From Nocardioides jiangxiensis (GTDB lineage Bacteria; Actinomycetota; Actinomycetes; Propionibacteriales; Nocardioidaceae), in contig NZ_JAUQTA010000001.1 of assembly GCF_030580915.1 (NCBI RefSeq), forward strand, positions 868,001 to 932,000: a DNA stretch of 64,000 nt, given 5' to 3'. Positions 1 to 8,572 of the stretch are shown piece after piece. The position numbers and the translations under genes are program-made. Below the pieces are notes generated by a model. That model did no database searches and was not told where the DNA came from. It saw nothing but the letters and a program-made list of their open reading frames with translations. Positions within the stretch are counted from its first letter, which is position 1. The number at the start of each line of letters is the position of its first letter.

Positions 1-1
1 G

Positions 2-697
2 GCACTGATCTTCCGCGGCGTCTTCATCGTGGTCGGAGCCGCGGCGATCAACGAGTTCAGCTGGGTCTTCTACCTCTTCGGGGCGTTCCTGATCTACACC
101 GCGGTCAAGCTCGCCAGGGAGGGCGCGGAGGACGAGGACGAGTTCGAGGAGAACAAGCTGGTCGCGTTCGCCGAGAAGCGCCTTCCGGCCACGAAGGAGT
201 GGCACGGCACGGCCCTCCTGGTCCGGCTCGGCGACAAGCGGGTGATCACCCCGATGTTCCTCGTCGTCCTCACGCTGGGCACGACCGACCTGCTCTTCGC
301 GCTCGACTCGATCCCGGCGATCTACGGCCTGACCAAGGACCCGTACCTGGTCTTCACCGCCAACATCTTCGCCCTCATGGGCCTGCGCCAGCTCTACTTC
401 CTCATCGGCGGACTGCTCGAGAGGCTCGTCTACCTCTCCTACGGCCTGGCGTTCCTGCTCGGCTTCATCGGCGTGAAGCTCGTCCTGCACGCCCTGCACG
501 AGAACGAGCTGCCCTTCATCAACGACGGCCACCACGTGGCCTGGGCGCCGGACATCCCGATCTGGCTCTCGCTGGTCGTCATCATCGGCACCCTCGCGGT
601 CACGACCGTCGTCTCCCTGGTCGCGAGCGCCCGGATGACCGCCGCCGAGCGCGACGAGGTCACCGGTCCCCGGCGCGACTGGGCGAACGACGACTGA
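2..697 (+). CDS. TerC family integral membrane protein, 5' end outside the window
   Basis: This is a multi-pass membrane protein of the TerC/Alx family, which is linked to tellurite resistance and metal (manganese) export. The reading frame is open from the first bases, so the N-terminus lies outside the window and 231 residues are visible. The visible part has the family segment FRGVFIVVGAAAINEF, an acidic loop (EDEDEFEEN), the segment TTDLLFALDSIPAIYGLT with its conserved Asp, and several hydrophobic helices. A perfect hairpin follows the stop codon and probably ends the transcript. The family is clear; the transported substrate is not shown by the sequence. Confidence 0.88.
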   Translation, partial: ALIFRGVFIVVGAAAINEFSWVFYLFGAFLIYTAVKLAREGAEDEDEFEENKLVAFAEKRLPATKEWHGTALLVRLGDKRVITPMFLVVLTLGTTDLLFALDSIPAIYGLTKDPYLVFTANIFALMGLRQLYFLIGGLLERLVYLSYGLAFLLGFIGVKLVLHALHENELPFINDGHHVAWAPDIPIWLSLVVIIGTLAVTTVVSLVASARMTAAERDEVTGPRRDWANDD

Positions 698-710
698 CCC
701 TGTCGAAGCG

Positions 711-738
711 GGGGCCCCACGGTTCGCCGTGGGGCCCC
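711..738 (+). terminator. Hairpin terminator after the TerC gene
   Basis: A perfect 12-bp stem (GGGGCCCCACGG at 711-722 pairs with CCGTGGGGCCCC at 727-738) closes on a TTCG tetraloop, 13 bases after the TerC stop codon. There is no long T-tract, which is normal for high-GC actinobacteria. Confidence 0.75.
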
Positions 739-789
739 TCTGCATTTCCGATCACCACTAACTCATGTTTTTCAGTATGGTTACTTGTC

Positions 790-957
790 ATGAGCATGCG
801 AGCCGTCCTCGACCGATGTCGCCGTCGCGATCGACGTACCTCCGTGGTCACCCCTGAGCCGCCGTCCGGGTCGGTGCGCCTGCCTGCGGAGGAGGCTGTC
901 CCACCAACGGCCCCGCAGGCGGCCCATGGCCACCGTCCCGGACGGCACCGCGCGTGA
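790..957 (+). CDS. Possible small upstream ORF coupled to the flavoprotein gene
   Basis: A 55-codon frame starts with ATG at 790 and ends with a TGA that overlaps the GTG start of the next gene by 4 bases (GTGA at 954-957). A TATGGT hexamer at 776-781 in an AT-rich patch lies 8 bases before the ATG, which would suit a leaderless transcript. The peptide begins MSMRAVLDRCRRR and resembles no domain I know. It could be a short leader peptide that couples translation to the downstream gene, or a chance frame in the 5' leader. The AT-rich patch and the overlap are seen; function is inference. Confidence 0.3.
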   Translation: MSMRAVLDRCRRRDRRTSVVTPEPPSGSVRLPAEEAVPPTAPQAAHGHRPGRHRA

Positions 958-3698
958 ACGCCCGCCCCGTCGTCGCGATCCTCGGCGCCGGCGCCGCCGG
1001 CACCCTCACCGCGCTCCACCTCGTCCGCGAGTCCGGACGCCGCTCGACTCCCGTCGAGATCCTTCTCGTCGACCCGGCGGACCGCTGGGGACGCGGCACC
1101 GCCTTCGGCACCACCGACGACCAGCACCTGCTCAACGTCCCCGCAGCCGGCATGAGCGCCCTGCCCGAGGACCCCTCGCACTTCCTGCACTGGCTGCAGG
1201 ACCAGCAGCCCGACGCGCACGCCTTCACGTTCGCGCCACGGCGGACCTACGGCCGTTACCTCGACGAGCAGCTGACCGCTGCCGCGCGCGACATCCTCGT
1301 CGAGACCACCGTCAGGCACGTGCGCGCCACCGTGACCGACGTACGCCGCGACGGCGCCCGCGTCCGCCTCGGCCATGCCGGCTCACCGGACGGCCTGCTC
1401 GCCGATGCGGTGGTGGTGGCGGTCGGCCTCCCCACGACCGGCGAGGACTGGGCACCGCCCGCCCTCCGCGACTCGCCGTTCTTCGTCACCGACCCCTGGG
1501 CGCCCGGCGCCCTCGACCCGATACGCCGTGACCGCACCGGCCCCGCCGACGTGCTGGTCGTCGGCACCGGCCTGACGGCGGTCGACGTGCTCTTCTCGCT
1601 GGCGGGCACCCGGCCGGACCGGCGCCTGCACACGGTCTCCCGCTCGGGACGCCTGCCCTCGCGCCACGCGGACCGGCTCAAGCCGGCCGCGATCCCCGAC
1701 ATCAGCGGCTGGGGCGCGCGCCTCGAGGAGATCCGGACGGCCGTCGAGCAGCACCTGACCGAGGTCGCGAAGACGACCGGTGACTGGCGGCCGGCGCTCG
1801 ACGGGCTGCGGTTCCGCGTGGCCGAACTGTGGCAGCGGCTGCCGGAGGAGGACCGGACCACCTTCCTCCTCCGCGACGCCGCAGCGTGGAACCGGCTGCG
1901 CCACCGGATCCCCACGGAGAGCCACGAGCGCCTGGACGGGCTCGTCGGCAGCGGTGAGATCGTGCTCGGCGCGGCATCCGTCACGGCGGTCGAGCCGCTC
2001 GCTCACGGCGGCCTGCGTGTGGCGACGACCGACGAGGCCGTGCGCGAGGTCGGCTGGGTGGTCAACTGCACCGGCCCGCGCGCCGACGTGCGGACCCTGG
2101 GCAACCCGGTCCTCGACGACCTCCTGCGCCCCCGCCTCGACGGTGCCCTCGCGGTCACGACCACCGCGGGAATGGGCCTGGCCACCCGCGACGGACGCCT
2201 CGTGGACGGCCGCGGTCGACACGACGCCCCGATCTGGACGCTGGGCGCGCTGCGTCGTGGCGAGCTCTGGGAGTCCACCGCGGTCCCGGAGATCCGGCAG
2301 CAGGCACTGGCTCTGGCCGTCGGGGTCCTGGAAGCCGTCGCGCCGCTCCCCCGTCGCCTCGCCGACGGCACCTGGGTGCCGGGCCACCACCCGGTCGCTC
2401 GCCCGCGGGATCCGCTCGGCCTCCCGCTCTCGACCACCGCCGAGGCGGCCGCGGTCTTCAACGCCGGCCTGGAGCGGCTCATGCGCCTGCAGTCCGGGGC
2501 GGAGGAGCTGTTCGCCCAGGCCGCGGCACTCGACCCGGACTTCGCCCTCGCCCATGCCGCCCTCGCACTGCTCGGCCACGAGGCGGGCGCCGACACCGAC
2601 GTCACGGCCGCCCTCGCCGCGGCACGCCGGGCCGCACGGACGAACGCCGACGACCGCGAGCGCAGCCTCGTCAGCGTCGTCGGCCTCCGCATCCGCGAGC
2701 CGCGCCGGGCCGGGGCGGACGCGCTCCGCCGCCACATCGCCGCGTACCCGCGCGACGTGCTGGCCGTCTCCGCCGCCGTGCCGACGATCGCCTTCTCGGG
2801 CGTGATCGACGTCCAGCAGGACGTCTGGGCGCTGGTCGAGAACCTCGCCCCGGCGTACGGCGACCACTGGTGGTACATCTCGCTGCTCGCCTTCGTCCGC
2901 CAGGACCAGGCGCGGTACGACGAGGCAGCACTGCTGGCCGAGTCCGCCCTGTCGTGCGAGCCGTCGTCCGGCCACGCCGTGCACGCACTCGCCCATGTCC
3001 ACTACGAGACCGGGCAGCACGAGACCGGTCGCGCCTGGCTCGACCACTGGATCGACGCGGGCGGCCGGTCGGCGAGCCACCGCGCCCACTTCGCCTGGCA
3101 CGCCGCGCTCCACGAGCTGGCGCTCGGCGACGTCGAGGCGGTGCGGGCCCGCTTCGCCCGGCAGCTCGCGGACGTGACCGGCGTCCGCGGGCTGGTGGAC
3201 ACGGCCTCGCTCCTGTGGCGCTGGCAGGTCGCCGTCACCGACTGGGACACGACGGTGCCGTCACCACCGACAGCCGCGCCCGTCCTCGCCGCGGTCGGCT
3301 CCCAGCTGCTCGGCCAGCCGGAGACGCCGTTCATCGCACTGCACGCCGCGGTCGCCCACGCGGCGAACCACGACGCCGCATCGCTCGACTCGCTCGGCAC
3401 GCGGTGTCGTCGTTCGCGCGACGAGGCGAGCCGGTCCGCGGTCGCCCCCGTGTGCCGCGGCCTCGCCGCGGTGCTGCGCGAGGACTGGTCGACTGCCGTC
3501 ACCGAGCTGAGCACGGCCCTGCCGGGACTCACCGCGGTGGGCGGCTCGGCGGCACAGCGCGAGATCGTCGAGGAGACCCTGCTGCTCGCACTGTGGCGCG
3601 ACGGCCGGACCGACGTGGCACGCGAGGTACTGGGCGACCGGGTCGACCGCCGCCACTCACCGCTCGACGAGCGTCGGCTCCGGCTCACCGCCGGCTGA
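954..3698 (+). CDS. FAD/NAD(P)-binding protein fused to a TPR (TTC38-like) protein
   Basis: A 914-residue protein made of two halves that are usually separate. Residues 1 to about 480 form a FAD/NAD(P)-binding oxidoreductase of the PF13454 type: a Rossmann motif GAGAAGTLTALHL at the N-terminus, a TAFGTTDDQHLLNVPAAGM segment, and a second nucleotide motif VVGTGLTAVDVLFSLAG near residue 205. From about residue 490 to the end there is an all-helical tetratricopeptide region resembling the bacterial TTC38 family (FNAGLERLMRLQSGAEELF, then a run of Ala-rich helix pairs). The join is proline-rich (PRDPLGLPLST). The GTG start overlaps a possible upstream ORF. Cofactor binding is well supported; substrate and the role of the TPR half are unknown. 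Confidence 0.8.
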   Translation: MNARPVVAILGAGAAGTLTALHLVRESGRRSTPVEILLVDPADRWGRGTAFGTTDDQHLLNVPAAGMSALPEDPSHFLHWLQDQQPDAHAFTFAPRRTYGRYLDEQLTAAARDILVETTVRHVRATVTDVRRDGARVRLGHAGSPDGLLADAVVVAVGLPTTGEDWAPPALRDSPFFVTDPWAPGALDPIRRDRTGPADVLVVGTGLTAVDVLFSLAGTRPDRRLHTVSRSGRLPSRHADRLKPAAIPDISGWGARLEEIRTAVEQHLTEVAKTTGDWRPALDGLRFRVAELWQRLPEEDRTTFLLRDAAAWNRLRHRIPTESHERLDGLVGSGEIVLGAASVTAVEPLAHGGLRVATTDEAVREVGWVVNCTGPRADVRTLGNPVLDDLLRPRLDGALAVTTTAGMGLATRDGRLVDGRGRHDAPIWTLGALRRGELWESTAVPEIRQQALALAVGVLEAVAPLPRRLADGTWVPGHHPVARPRDPLGLPLSTTAEAAAVFNAGLERLMRLQSGAEELFAQAAALDPDFALAHAALALLGHEAGADTDVTAALAAARRAARTNADDRERSLVSVVGLRIREPRRAGADALRRHIAAYPRDVLAVSAAVPTIAFSGVIDVQQDVWALVENLAPAYGDHWWYISLLAFVRQDQARYDEAALLAESALSCEPSSGHAVHALAHVHYETGQHETGRAWLDHWIDAGGRSASHRAHFAWHAALHELALGDVEAVRARFARQLADVTGVRGLVDTASLLWRWQVAVTDWDTTVPSPPTAAPVLAAVGSQLLGQPETPFIALHAAVAHAANHDAASLDSLGTRCRRSRDEASRSAVAPVCRGLAAVLREDWSTAVTELSTALPGLTAVGGSAAQREIVEETLLLALWRDGRTDVAREVLGDRVDRRHSPLDERRLRLTAG

Positions 3699-3786
3699 GC
3701 GAGGCATGGGGCCCGGCACCGGCGGGTACGAGAGGCCAGAGGCCCGCGACCCCGATGGGCCCGTCTGACGAAAGAAGGACCCACTC

Positions 3787-3933
3787 ATGGCATTCATCCT
3801 GTGGATCATCGCGGTCATCCTGGTCATCGCCGGCATCGCCAGCCTCTTCCGGGGCGAGATGCTCTGGGGCATCGTCCTGATCATCGTCGGACTCGCCGTC
3901 GGACCGGGTGGCTACAGCATCTTCAACCGCTGA
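3787..3933 (+). CDS. GPGG-motif small membrane protein (48 aa)
   Basis: A 48-residue protein with two closely spaced hydrophobic helices (ILWIIAVILVIAGIASLF and MLWGIVLIIVGLAV) around a short charged turn, ending in GPGGYSIFNR. It matches the small actinobacterial membrane proteins named for a GPGG motif, whose function is unknown. An AAGAAGGA ribosome-binding site lies 7-8 bases before the ATG. It stands alone between the flavoprotein fusion and a convergent gene. Confidence 0.75.
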   Translation: MAFILWIIAVILVIAGIASLFRGEMLWGIVLIIVGLAVGPGGYSIFNR

Positions 3934-3952
3934 CCCGGCAGGTACGACGCCG

Positions 3953-4948
3953 TCAGCCGAGCAGGGCCTGGGCCTCGGGGGAGGTGTAGAAGCCGGCCAG
4001 GCGGCGTCGTACCAGCCCCTCGAGGACGCCGGCCTGCGCCAGCGCGTCGAGCACCGGCGGACCGAAGCGGCGGGCCTCCTCGACGAGGTCCTCGCGGTCG
4101 AGGCCGAACTCGGCGAGCAGGTCGTGCAGCGTGAACGCCTCATAGGTGTCGAAGAAGACCTGGACGCCCGACTCGACCGCTGCCGCGATGTACGGCGTCG
4201 TACGCAGGTCGAGCCAGAGCTGGTAGATCGCGACGAAGAGCTCGACGACCTGCCCCTCGCTGACCGCGCCGACCAGCTCGCTGAGCGGGCGGGCGGCGAG
4301 CGCGTCCCAGACCTCCAGGACCGCCGCGCGCAGCTCGTCGTCGGAGACGGTGTCGGCGGCGCTGTCGCTGAGGTAGCCGAGCAGGACGCCGGCCGCACGC
4401 TCCGCGACCTCGCGGCTGCGCTGGTCCGCACCGTCGATCAGCCCGGCGCCGAGCTTCTCCGCCGCGTCGATGCCGCTGCTGACCAGGGGCACGCGCTTGG
4501 CGATCCGGCGTCCGGTCGTGAGGGGGCCGATGGCCAGGCCGCGCATGACCTCACCGACTCCGGACTGCAGGGTGGCGTTGTCCGCCATGCCGCGCAGGAT
4601 CCGCTCGCGGATGCCACGCATCTCCGCGACGACACTGACGAGCTCGTCGACACGGGCTCGCCCCACGAGGTCGCCCAGCGCGACCTCGTTGGCCGGATGG
4701 CTCCGCACCCGGGTGGCGATGTCCGCGGCGATCTCGGGGATCGCACCCGGCAGCCGGAACGTGGCGACGTACTTGAGGGCGACGGCTGACACGAGCTCAC
4801 GCCGCATGACCTGGTCGAGGCGCAGCGTCCCGAGCGTGGCGAGCAGGTGGTCGATCTCCACCACGACCTGCTCCTCGAACCTGTCGCCGCGCAGGGCGGC
4901 CAGCTCGTGGGCGACGTGGGCGTCGAGAAGCTGATCGGCGAGGCTCAT
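3953..4948 (-). CDS. Conserved helical protein of unknown function
   Basis: A soluble, Leu/Ala/Glu-rich protein of 331 residues without a signal peptide or membrane segment. I do not recognise a domain. The ATG at 4948 (MSLADQLLDAHVAHELAAL) is preferred over one 20 codons upstream because a GGGGG stretch lies just before it and the extra residues are Arg-rich and read like non-coding sequence. It converges on the GPGG membrane protein and lies upstream of nothing in its own direction, so context gives no clue. Confidence 0.65.
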   Translation of the reverse strand: MSLADQLLDAHVAHELAALRGDRFEEQVVVEIDHLLATLGTLRLDQVMRRELVSAVALKYVATFRLPGAIPEIAADIATRVRSHPANEVALGDLVGRARVDELVSVVAEMRGIRERILRGMADNATLQSGVGEVMRGLAIGPLTTGRRIAKRVPLVSSGIDAAEKLGAGLIDGADQRSREVAERAAGVLLGYLSDSAADTVSDDELRAAVLEVWDALAARPLSELVGAVSEGQVVELFVAIYQLWLDLRTTPYIAAAVESGVQVFFDTYEAFTLHDLLAEFGLDREDLVEEARRFGPPVLDALAQAGVLEGLVRRRLAGFYTSPEAQALLG

Positions 4949-5036
4949 GCCCCCAGTGTCCCCGATCCGGGCCGCCCGGCGCTCCTGCCGACGGGTGGGC
5001 TGCCTCACGCAGGCGAGCCGCCCTCCCCGGTCACGC

Positions 5037-5297
5037 CTAGGCGAGGGAGAGGAAGAGCTTCTCCATGCGGGCGGTGTCGACGCCGTCCGGCCCCTCCTCG
5101 CGCAGGCACGCCTGCATCCCGGTCGCGACCAGCGCGAACCCGCTGCGGCTGAGCGCCTTGTTGACCGCCGCGAGCTGGGTCAGCGCGTCCTCGCAGTCCG
5201 CGCCCTCCTCGAGCATCCGGATCACGGTGGCCAGGTGGCCGTGCGCCCGCTTCATCCGGGTGATGACGGGCTTGACCTCGTCCTGGTCCAGCTTCAT
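5037..5297 (-). CDS. CsoR/RcnR/CstR family metal- or sulfur-sensing repressor
   Basis: An 86-residue all-helical repressor (DUF156). The core VKPVITRMKRAHGHLATVIRM is followed by the sensing Cys in ADCEDALTQ (C35) and a second Cys in TGMQACLRE (C64). Copper-sensing CsoR uses Cys-His-Cys; here the position matching the His is Gly60, leaving two Cys, a pattern known from CstR-type persulfide sensors. It is co-transcribed with the DUF302 gene: the DUF302 stop is one base before this ATG, and AGGAGG precedes it. Two palindromes in the divergent promoter are its likely operators. Family certain; ligand (reactive sulfur rather than copper) inferred. Confidence 0.85.
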   Translation of the reverse strand: MKLDQDEVKPVITRMKRAHGHLATVIRMLEEGADCEDALTQLAAVNKALSRSGFALVATGMQACLREEGPDGVDTARMEKLFLSLA

Positions 5298-5298
5298 G

Positions 5299-5703
5299 TC
5301 AGGCCTCCTGCCCCTCGAGCCGCGCCAGCATCTGCGTGAGCCGGTCGCGCGCCTCGGCGGCGACCTCCGCGATCGCCGACGATGCACTGAAGGATGTCAT
5401 GGCCGCCGGGTCGAAGACCTCCACCCGGCTCGTCCCGTCGTCGACGGCCGAGACCACCACGTTGCACGGGAGCATCGCGGCCACCCGCGGGTCCGCCTCG
5501 AGGGCACGGTGGGCCAGCTGCGGACGGCAGGCGCCGAGGATCACACGCGGCGCCACGTCGAGGTCGAGCTTCGCCTTGAGCGTCGCCTTCAGGTCGATCT
5601 CCGTGAGCACACCGAAGCCGGCGTCGGCCAGCGCGTGACGCACACGCGCCACCGCCTCGTCGTACGGCGCGGCGATCGTGCTCGCGAGCGTGAACTCCTC
5701 CAT
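5299..5703 (-). CDS. DUF302 domain protein
   Basis: A 134-residue protein matching DUF302 over its length, starting MEEFTLASTIAAPYDEAVARVR, with two Cys (ILGACRPQLAHRAL and AAMLPCNVVV). DUF302 proteins are small alpha/beta proteins of unknown function that often sit near sulfur and stress genes. This is the first gene of a two-gene leftward operon with the CsoR/CstR-type repressor, transcribed away from the MmpL gene and sharing a promoter region with it. A GGAGG site lies just before the ATG. Confidence 0.8.
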   Translation of the reverse strand: MEEFTLASTIAAPYDEAVARVRHALADAGFGVLTEIDLKATLKAKLDLDVAPRVILGACRPQLAHRALEADPRVAAMLPCNVVVSAVDDGTSRVEVFDPAAMTSFSASSAIAEVAAEARDRLTQMLARLEGQEA

Positions 5704-5730
5704 GTCAACCTCCTGTGACCTGGTCGATAG

Positions 5731-5746
5731 AACCCCCAGGGGGGTT
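5731..5746. promoter_or_regulatory. CsoR/CstR-type operator, left copy
   Basis: The sequence AACCCCCAGGGGGGTT, followed by AT, is a near-perfect palindrome in the DUF302/MmpL divergent promoter. Its C-run/G-run form matches the operators recorded for the CsoR/CstR family. It lies close to the DUF302 start, so it probably controls the leftward operon. Confidence 0.7.
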
Positions 5747-5766
5747 ATCTGCTACGGTTTAATCAT

Positions 5767-5782
5767 AACCCCCCGGGGGGTT
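5767..5782. promoter_or_regulatory. CsoR/CstR-type operator, right copy
   Basis: AACCCCCCGGGGGGTT is a perfect 16-bp palindrome 36 bases from the left copy. An AT-rich stretch between the two (around 5746-5766, including TTTAAT) can hold -10 boxes for both directions. This copy lies just before the MmpL ribosome-binding site, where bound repressor would block the rightward promoter. Confidence 0.72.
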
Positions 5783-5801
5783 CTACGGAAGGAGGCGCAG
5801 C

Positions 5802-7973
5802 ATGGCGCACCAGATCGACCGGACGGCGGACCGGACCGCCCCTCCCCACACCGGCACCGACCCGACCAGCACTGGCCGGCTCGGCTCCCTCGGCCTGTGG
5901 GTCGCCGACCACGCACGGCTGGTCGCCCTGTCCTGGCTCGTGGTCGTGATCGGCCTCGGTGTCTTCGCGCCGTTCGTCGAGAAGAACCTCTCGGGAGCGG
6001 GCTGGCAGGCCGACGGCTCGCAGTCCGTGGCAGCACGCGAGCTCGCACAGGAGCACTTCGGCGGCAACGCCAGCCACGCCCTGCAGGTCGTCGTGCACAG
6101 CTCCGCGGGCCCGCTGACCTCCGCCGAGGGACAGCGCGTGATCGCGCACGTCACCCACCTGCTCGCCGGGGACGACCGCATCGCCACCGTCGTCCCGCCC
6201 CAGCCCGGCGCCACCCTCTCCCGCGACGGCACCACAGCAGTCGTGCTGGCCGGTGCCGGCGTCGACACGAACGAGATGGTGAAGGTCGCCACCGACCTCA
6301 AGGAGGAGCTCTCTGCCGCGGGAACCTCGACCATCTCGGTCGACCCCACGGGAGCGTCGGTGCTCTGGTCCGACTTCAACGAGGCGAACCTGAAGGCCAT
6401 GCTCGGCTCGGAGATGCGGTCCTGGCCGGTGACGCTCGGCATCCTCGTGCTCGCCTTCGGCGCGCTCGTGGCCGCCGGCCTCCCGCTCCTGCTGACCCTG
6501 GCCGGCCTCGTCGCCTCGGCCGGCTCCCTCGTGCTGATCAACGAGCTCGTGCCCGTCTCCATCTGGGCGATGAACTTCGCGATGATGTTCTCCCTCGCGC
6601 TGGGCATCGACTACGCGCTCTTCCTCGTCGTCCGCTACCGCGCCGCCCGCGAGGGCCAGCACCGGACCGCGCGCGAGGCGGTCGCCGAGACGATGGACAC
6701 CGCCGGCAAGGCAGTCCTGCTCTCCGGCGCCACCGTGCTCGTCTCCCTCTCCGCCGTCATGCTCGTGCCCTCGCCGTCGTTCCGCTCGATGGCCGGCGGC
6801 ATCATGCTCTCGGTCGTCTTCATCCTCGCGGCGACGCTGACCCTGCTGCCCCTCGTCCTGGTCAAGCTGGACCACCGGATCAACCGCTTCGCCCTGCCCT
6901 GGGTCAAGGCCGGCGAGCACCGCTCACCCGCCTTCGCCGCCTGGGGCGAGCGGCTGTGGCGCCGCCCGGTCCTGTGGGGCACGGCCGCCCTCGTGGTCCT
7001 GGTGGCCCTGGCCGCCCCGATCATCGGCCTGCGCACGGCGATGCCGTCGATCAAGGTCCTGCCCGAGGACGCCAGCGCGCGGGTCGGCTACGACACGGTC
7101 CAGGCGGCGTTCGGCAAGGGCGCCCCCGGCGCCCTGCAGGTGATCGCCGATGCCGACCAGGCCGACACGGCGTACGCGGTCCTCACCCACGACCGGGGCA
7201 TCGCGGCCGCGATGCCGCCGGTGGCGGCGGGTGACGGCAGCGGTCTCGTGCTGATCCAGGCCGTGCCGACGGTCGACCCGTCCGATCCGGCCCTGGCGAC
7301 GACGGTGGAGCGCCTGCGCGCCGACCTGCCGTCGACGGCCAAGGTGGGCGGCGCCGCGATCGAGAACATCGACCTCAAGGACCAGCTCGACCGCTCGGCG
7401 CCACTCGTGATCGGCGTCGTCATGGTGCTCGGTTTCCTGCTCCTGCTGGTCGCCCTGCAGGCACCGCTGATCTCGCTGCTCGGCACGCTGGCCAGCCTGC
7501 TCTCGACGGCTGCCGCGTTCGGGGTCGCCCGCCTGGTCTTCCAGGACGGACACGGCTCCGGCCTCCTCGGCTTCGAGCACCAGGGCTTCCTCGACGCCTG
7601 GGCGCCGGTCTTCTTCTTCGCGATGATCTTCGCCATCGCGATGGACTACACGGTCTTCCTGCTGGCCTCCGCCAAGGAGCACTGGGAGAAGTCGGGCGAT
7701 CCCCGGGAAGCCATGGTCGGCGCGGTGGCCCACTCCGGACGCGTGATCTTCGCCGCCGGAGGCGTCATGGTCGCGGTCTTCTTCACCTTCGCGCTCTCCG
7801 GCCCGCTTCCGCCGAAGGAGATGGGCGTCATCCTCGGCGTCGCCGTCCTCCTCGACGCCTTCCTGGTCCGGCTGGTCCTGCTCCCGGTGATGCTCCGCCT
7901 CGCCGGACGCGCGGCCTGGGCCTCCCCCGCCTGGCTCCGCCGGATCCTGCCCACCATCCGCTTCTCGCACTGA
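5802..7973 (+). CDS. MMPL (RND superfamily) transporter
   Basis: A 723-residue RND/MmpL exporter of the inner membrane. It has the usual two-fold layout: one helix (ARLVALSWLVVVIGLGVF), a periplasmic loop, five helices including a segment with the family Asp-Tyr pair (LGIDYALFLVVRYR), then a second helix (residues about 387-410), second loop and five helices with a matching IAMDYTVFLLASAKEH. GGAAGGAGG precedes the ATG. It heads a rightward operon with an AhpD-like protein, a Cys-rich protein and a DUF2892 protein, all downstream of twin C/G palindromes, so it is probably derepressed by the signal of the CstR-like protein. Substrate unknown. Confidence 0.9.
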   Translation: MAHQIDRTADRTAPPHTGTDPTSTGRLGSLGLWVADHARLVALSWLVVVIGLGVFAPFVEKNLSGAGWQADGSQSVAARELAQEHFGGNASHALQVVVHSSAGPLTSAEGQRVIAHVTHLLAGDDRIATVVPPQPGATLSRDGTTAVVLAGAGVDTNEMVKVATDLKEELSAAGTSTISVDPTGASVLWSDFNEANLKAMLGSEMRSWPVTLGILVLAFGALVAAGLPLLLTLAGLVASAGSLVLINELVPVSIWAMNFAMMFSLALGIDYALFLVVRYRAAREGQHRTAREAVAETMDTAGKAVLLSGATVLVSLSAVMLVPSPSFRSMAGGIMLSVVFILAATLTLLPLVLVKLDHRINRFALPWVKAGEHRSPAFAAWGERLWRRPVLWGTAALVVLVALAAPIIGLRTAMPSIKVLPEDASARVGYDTVQAAFGKGAPGALQVIADADQADTAYAVLTHDRGIAAAMPPVAAGDGSGLVLIQAVPTVDPSDPALATTVERLRADLPSTAKVGGAAIENIDLKDQLDRSAPLVIGVVMVLGFLLLLVALQAPLISLLGTLASLLSTAAAFGVARLVFQDGHGSGLLGFEHQGFLDAWAPVFFFAMIFAIAMDYTVFLLASAKEHWEKSGDPREAMVGAVAHSGRVIFAAGGVMVAVFFTFALSGPLPPKEMGVILGVAVLLDAFLVRLVLLPVMLRLAGRAAWASPAWLRRILPTIRFSH

Positions 7974-7984
7974 AAGGCATCACC

Positions 7985-8365
7985 ATGACCGAGACCCACT
8001 CCGCTCACGGCAAGACCGTCCTCCGCGAGCTCTCCCCCCAGCACCGCGCACTGCGTCGGGCGATCCCCGAGGTGTACGCCGGGTGGAGCGAGCTGCACAA
8101 GGGCGCCTTCGCCCCGGGCGCGCTCGACGTCAGGACGAAGGAGCTGATCGCGCTCGCGATCGGCGTCGTCGAGGGCTGCGACGGCTGCATCGCCTCGCAC
8201 AGCCAGGCCGCTGTCCGTGCCGGGGCGACGCGCCAGGAGGCAGCCGAGGCGATCGGCGTCACCTTCCTCATGCACGGCGGCCCCGCGACGATCCACGGCG
8301 CCCGCGCCTACGAGGCCTTCTGCGAGTTCGCGGACGCCCTCGAGGCCGGCGAGACGCCCTCCTGA
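7985..8365 (+). CDS. Carboxymuconolactone decarboxylase / AhpD-like family protein
   Basis: A 126-residue helical protein with the AhpD-type redox motif EGCDGCIASHSQAAVRAG (CxxC followed by His). Such proteins act as peroxidase partners or detoxifying hydratases/decarboxylases. It begins 11 bases after the MmpL stop, so it is in the same operon. The CxxC suits an operon controlled by a thiol-sensing repressor. The exact reaction is not determined. Confidence 0.85.
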   Translation: MTETHSAHGKTVLRELSPQHRALRRAIPEVYAGWSELHKGAFAPGALDVRTKELIALAIGVVEGCDGCIASHSQAAVRAGATRQEAAEAIGVTFLMHGGPATIHGARAYEAFCEFADALEAGETPS

Positions 8366-8394
8366 CACTGACCACCCACCCGAGGAGAAGAGAC

Positions 8395-8571
8395 ATGTGT
8401 CGACCCGTCCCCTGCAAGCAGTGCGGCAAGATCACCTGGTCCGGCTGCGGACAGCACGTCGCTGCCGTGAAGGCGTCGGTGCCCCCGGCGAACTGGTGCG
8501 CCGGGCACCCGAAGACCGAACGGCCCACGGGGCCGCGCCGCAGCTGGCTCGGCCGGATCGTGGGGCGCTGA
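8395..8571 (+). CDS. Small Cys-rich (zinc-ribbon-like) protein, 58 aa
   Basis: A 58-residue protein beginning MCRPVPCKQCGKITWSGCG and later WCAGHP. Its Cys and His spacing (C2, C7, C10, C18, H21, C35, H38) could bind a metal ion. The C-terminus is basic (RRSWLGRIVGR). It lies between the AhpD-like gene and the DUF2892 gene and its stop is one base before the DUF2892 ATG, so the two are coupled. GAGGAGAAG provides a ribosome-binding site. I know similar small Cys-rich proteins in actinobacteria but no function. Confidence 0.65.
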   Translation: MCRPVPCKQCGKITWSGCGQHVAAVKASVPPANWCAGHPKTERPTGPRRSWLGRIVGR

Positions 8572-8572
8572 C

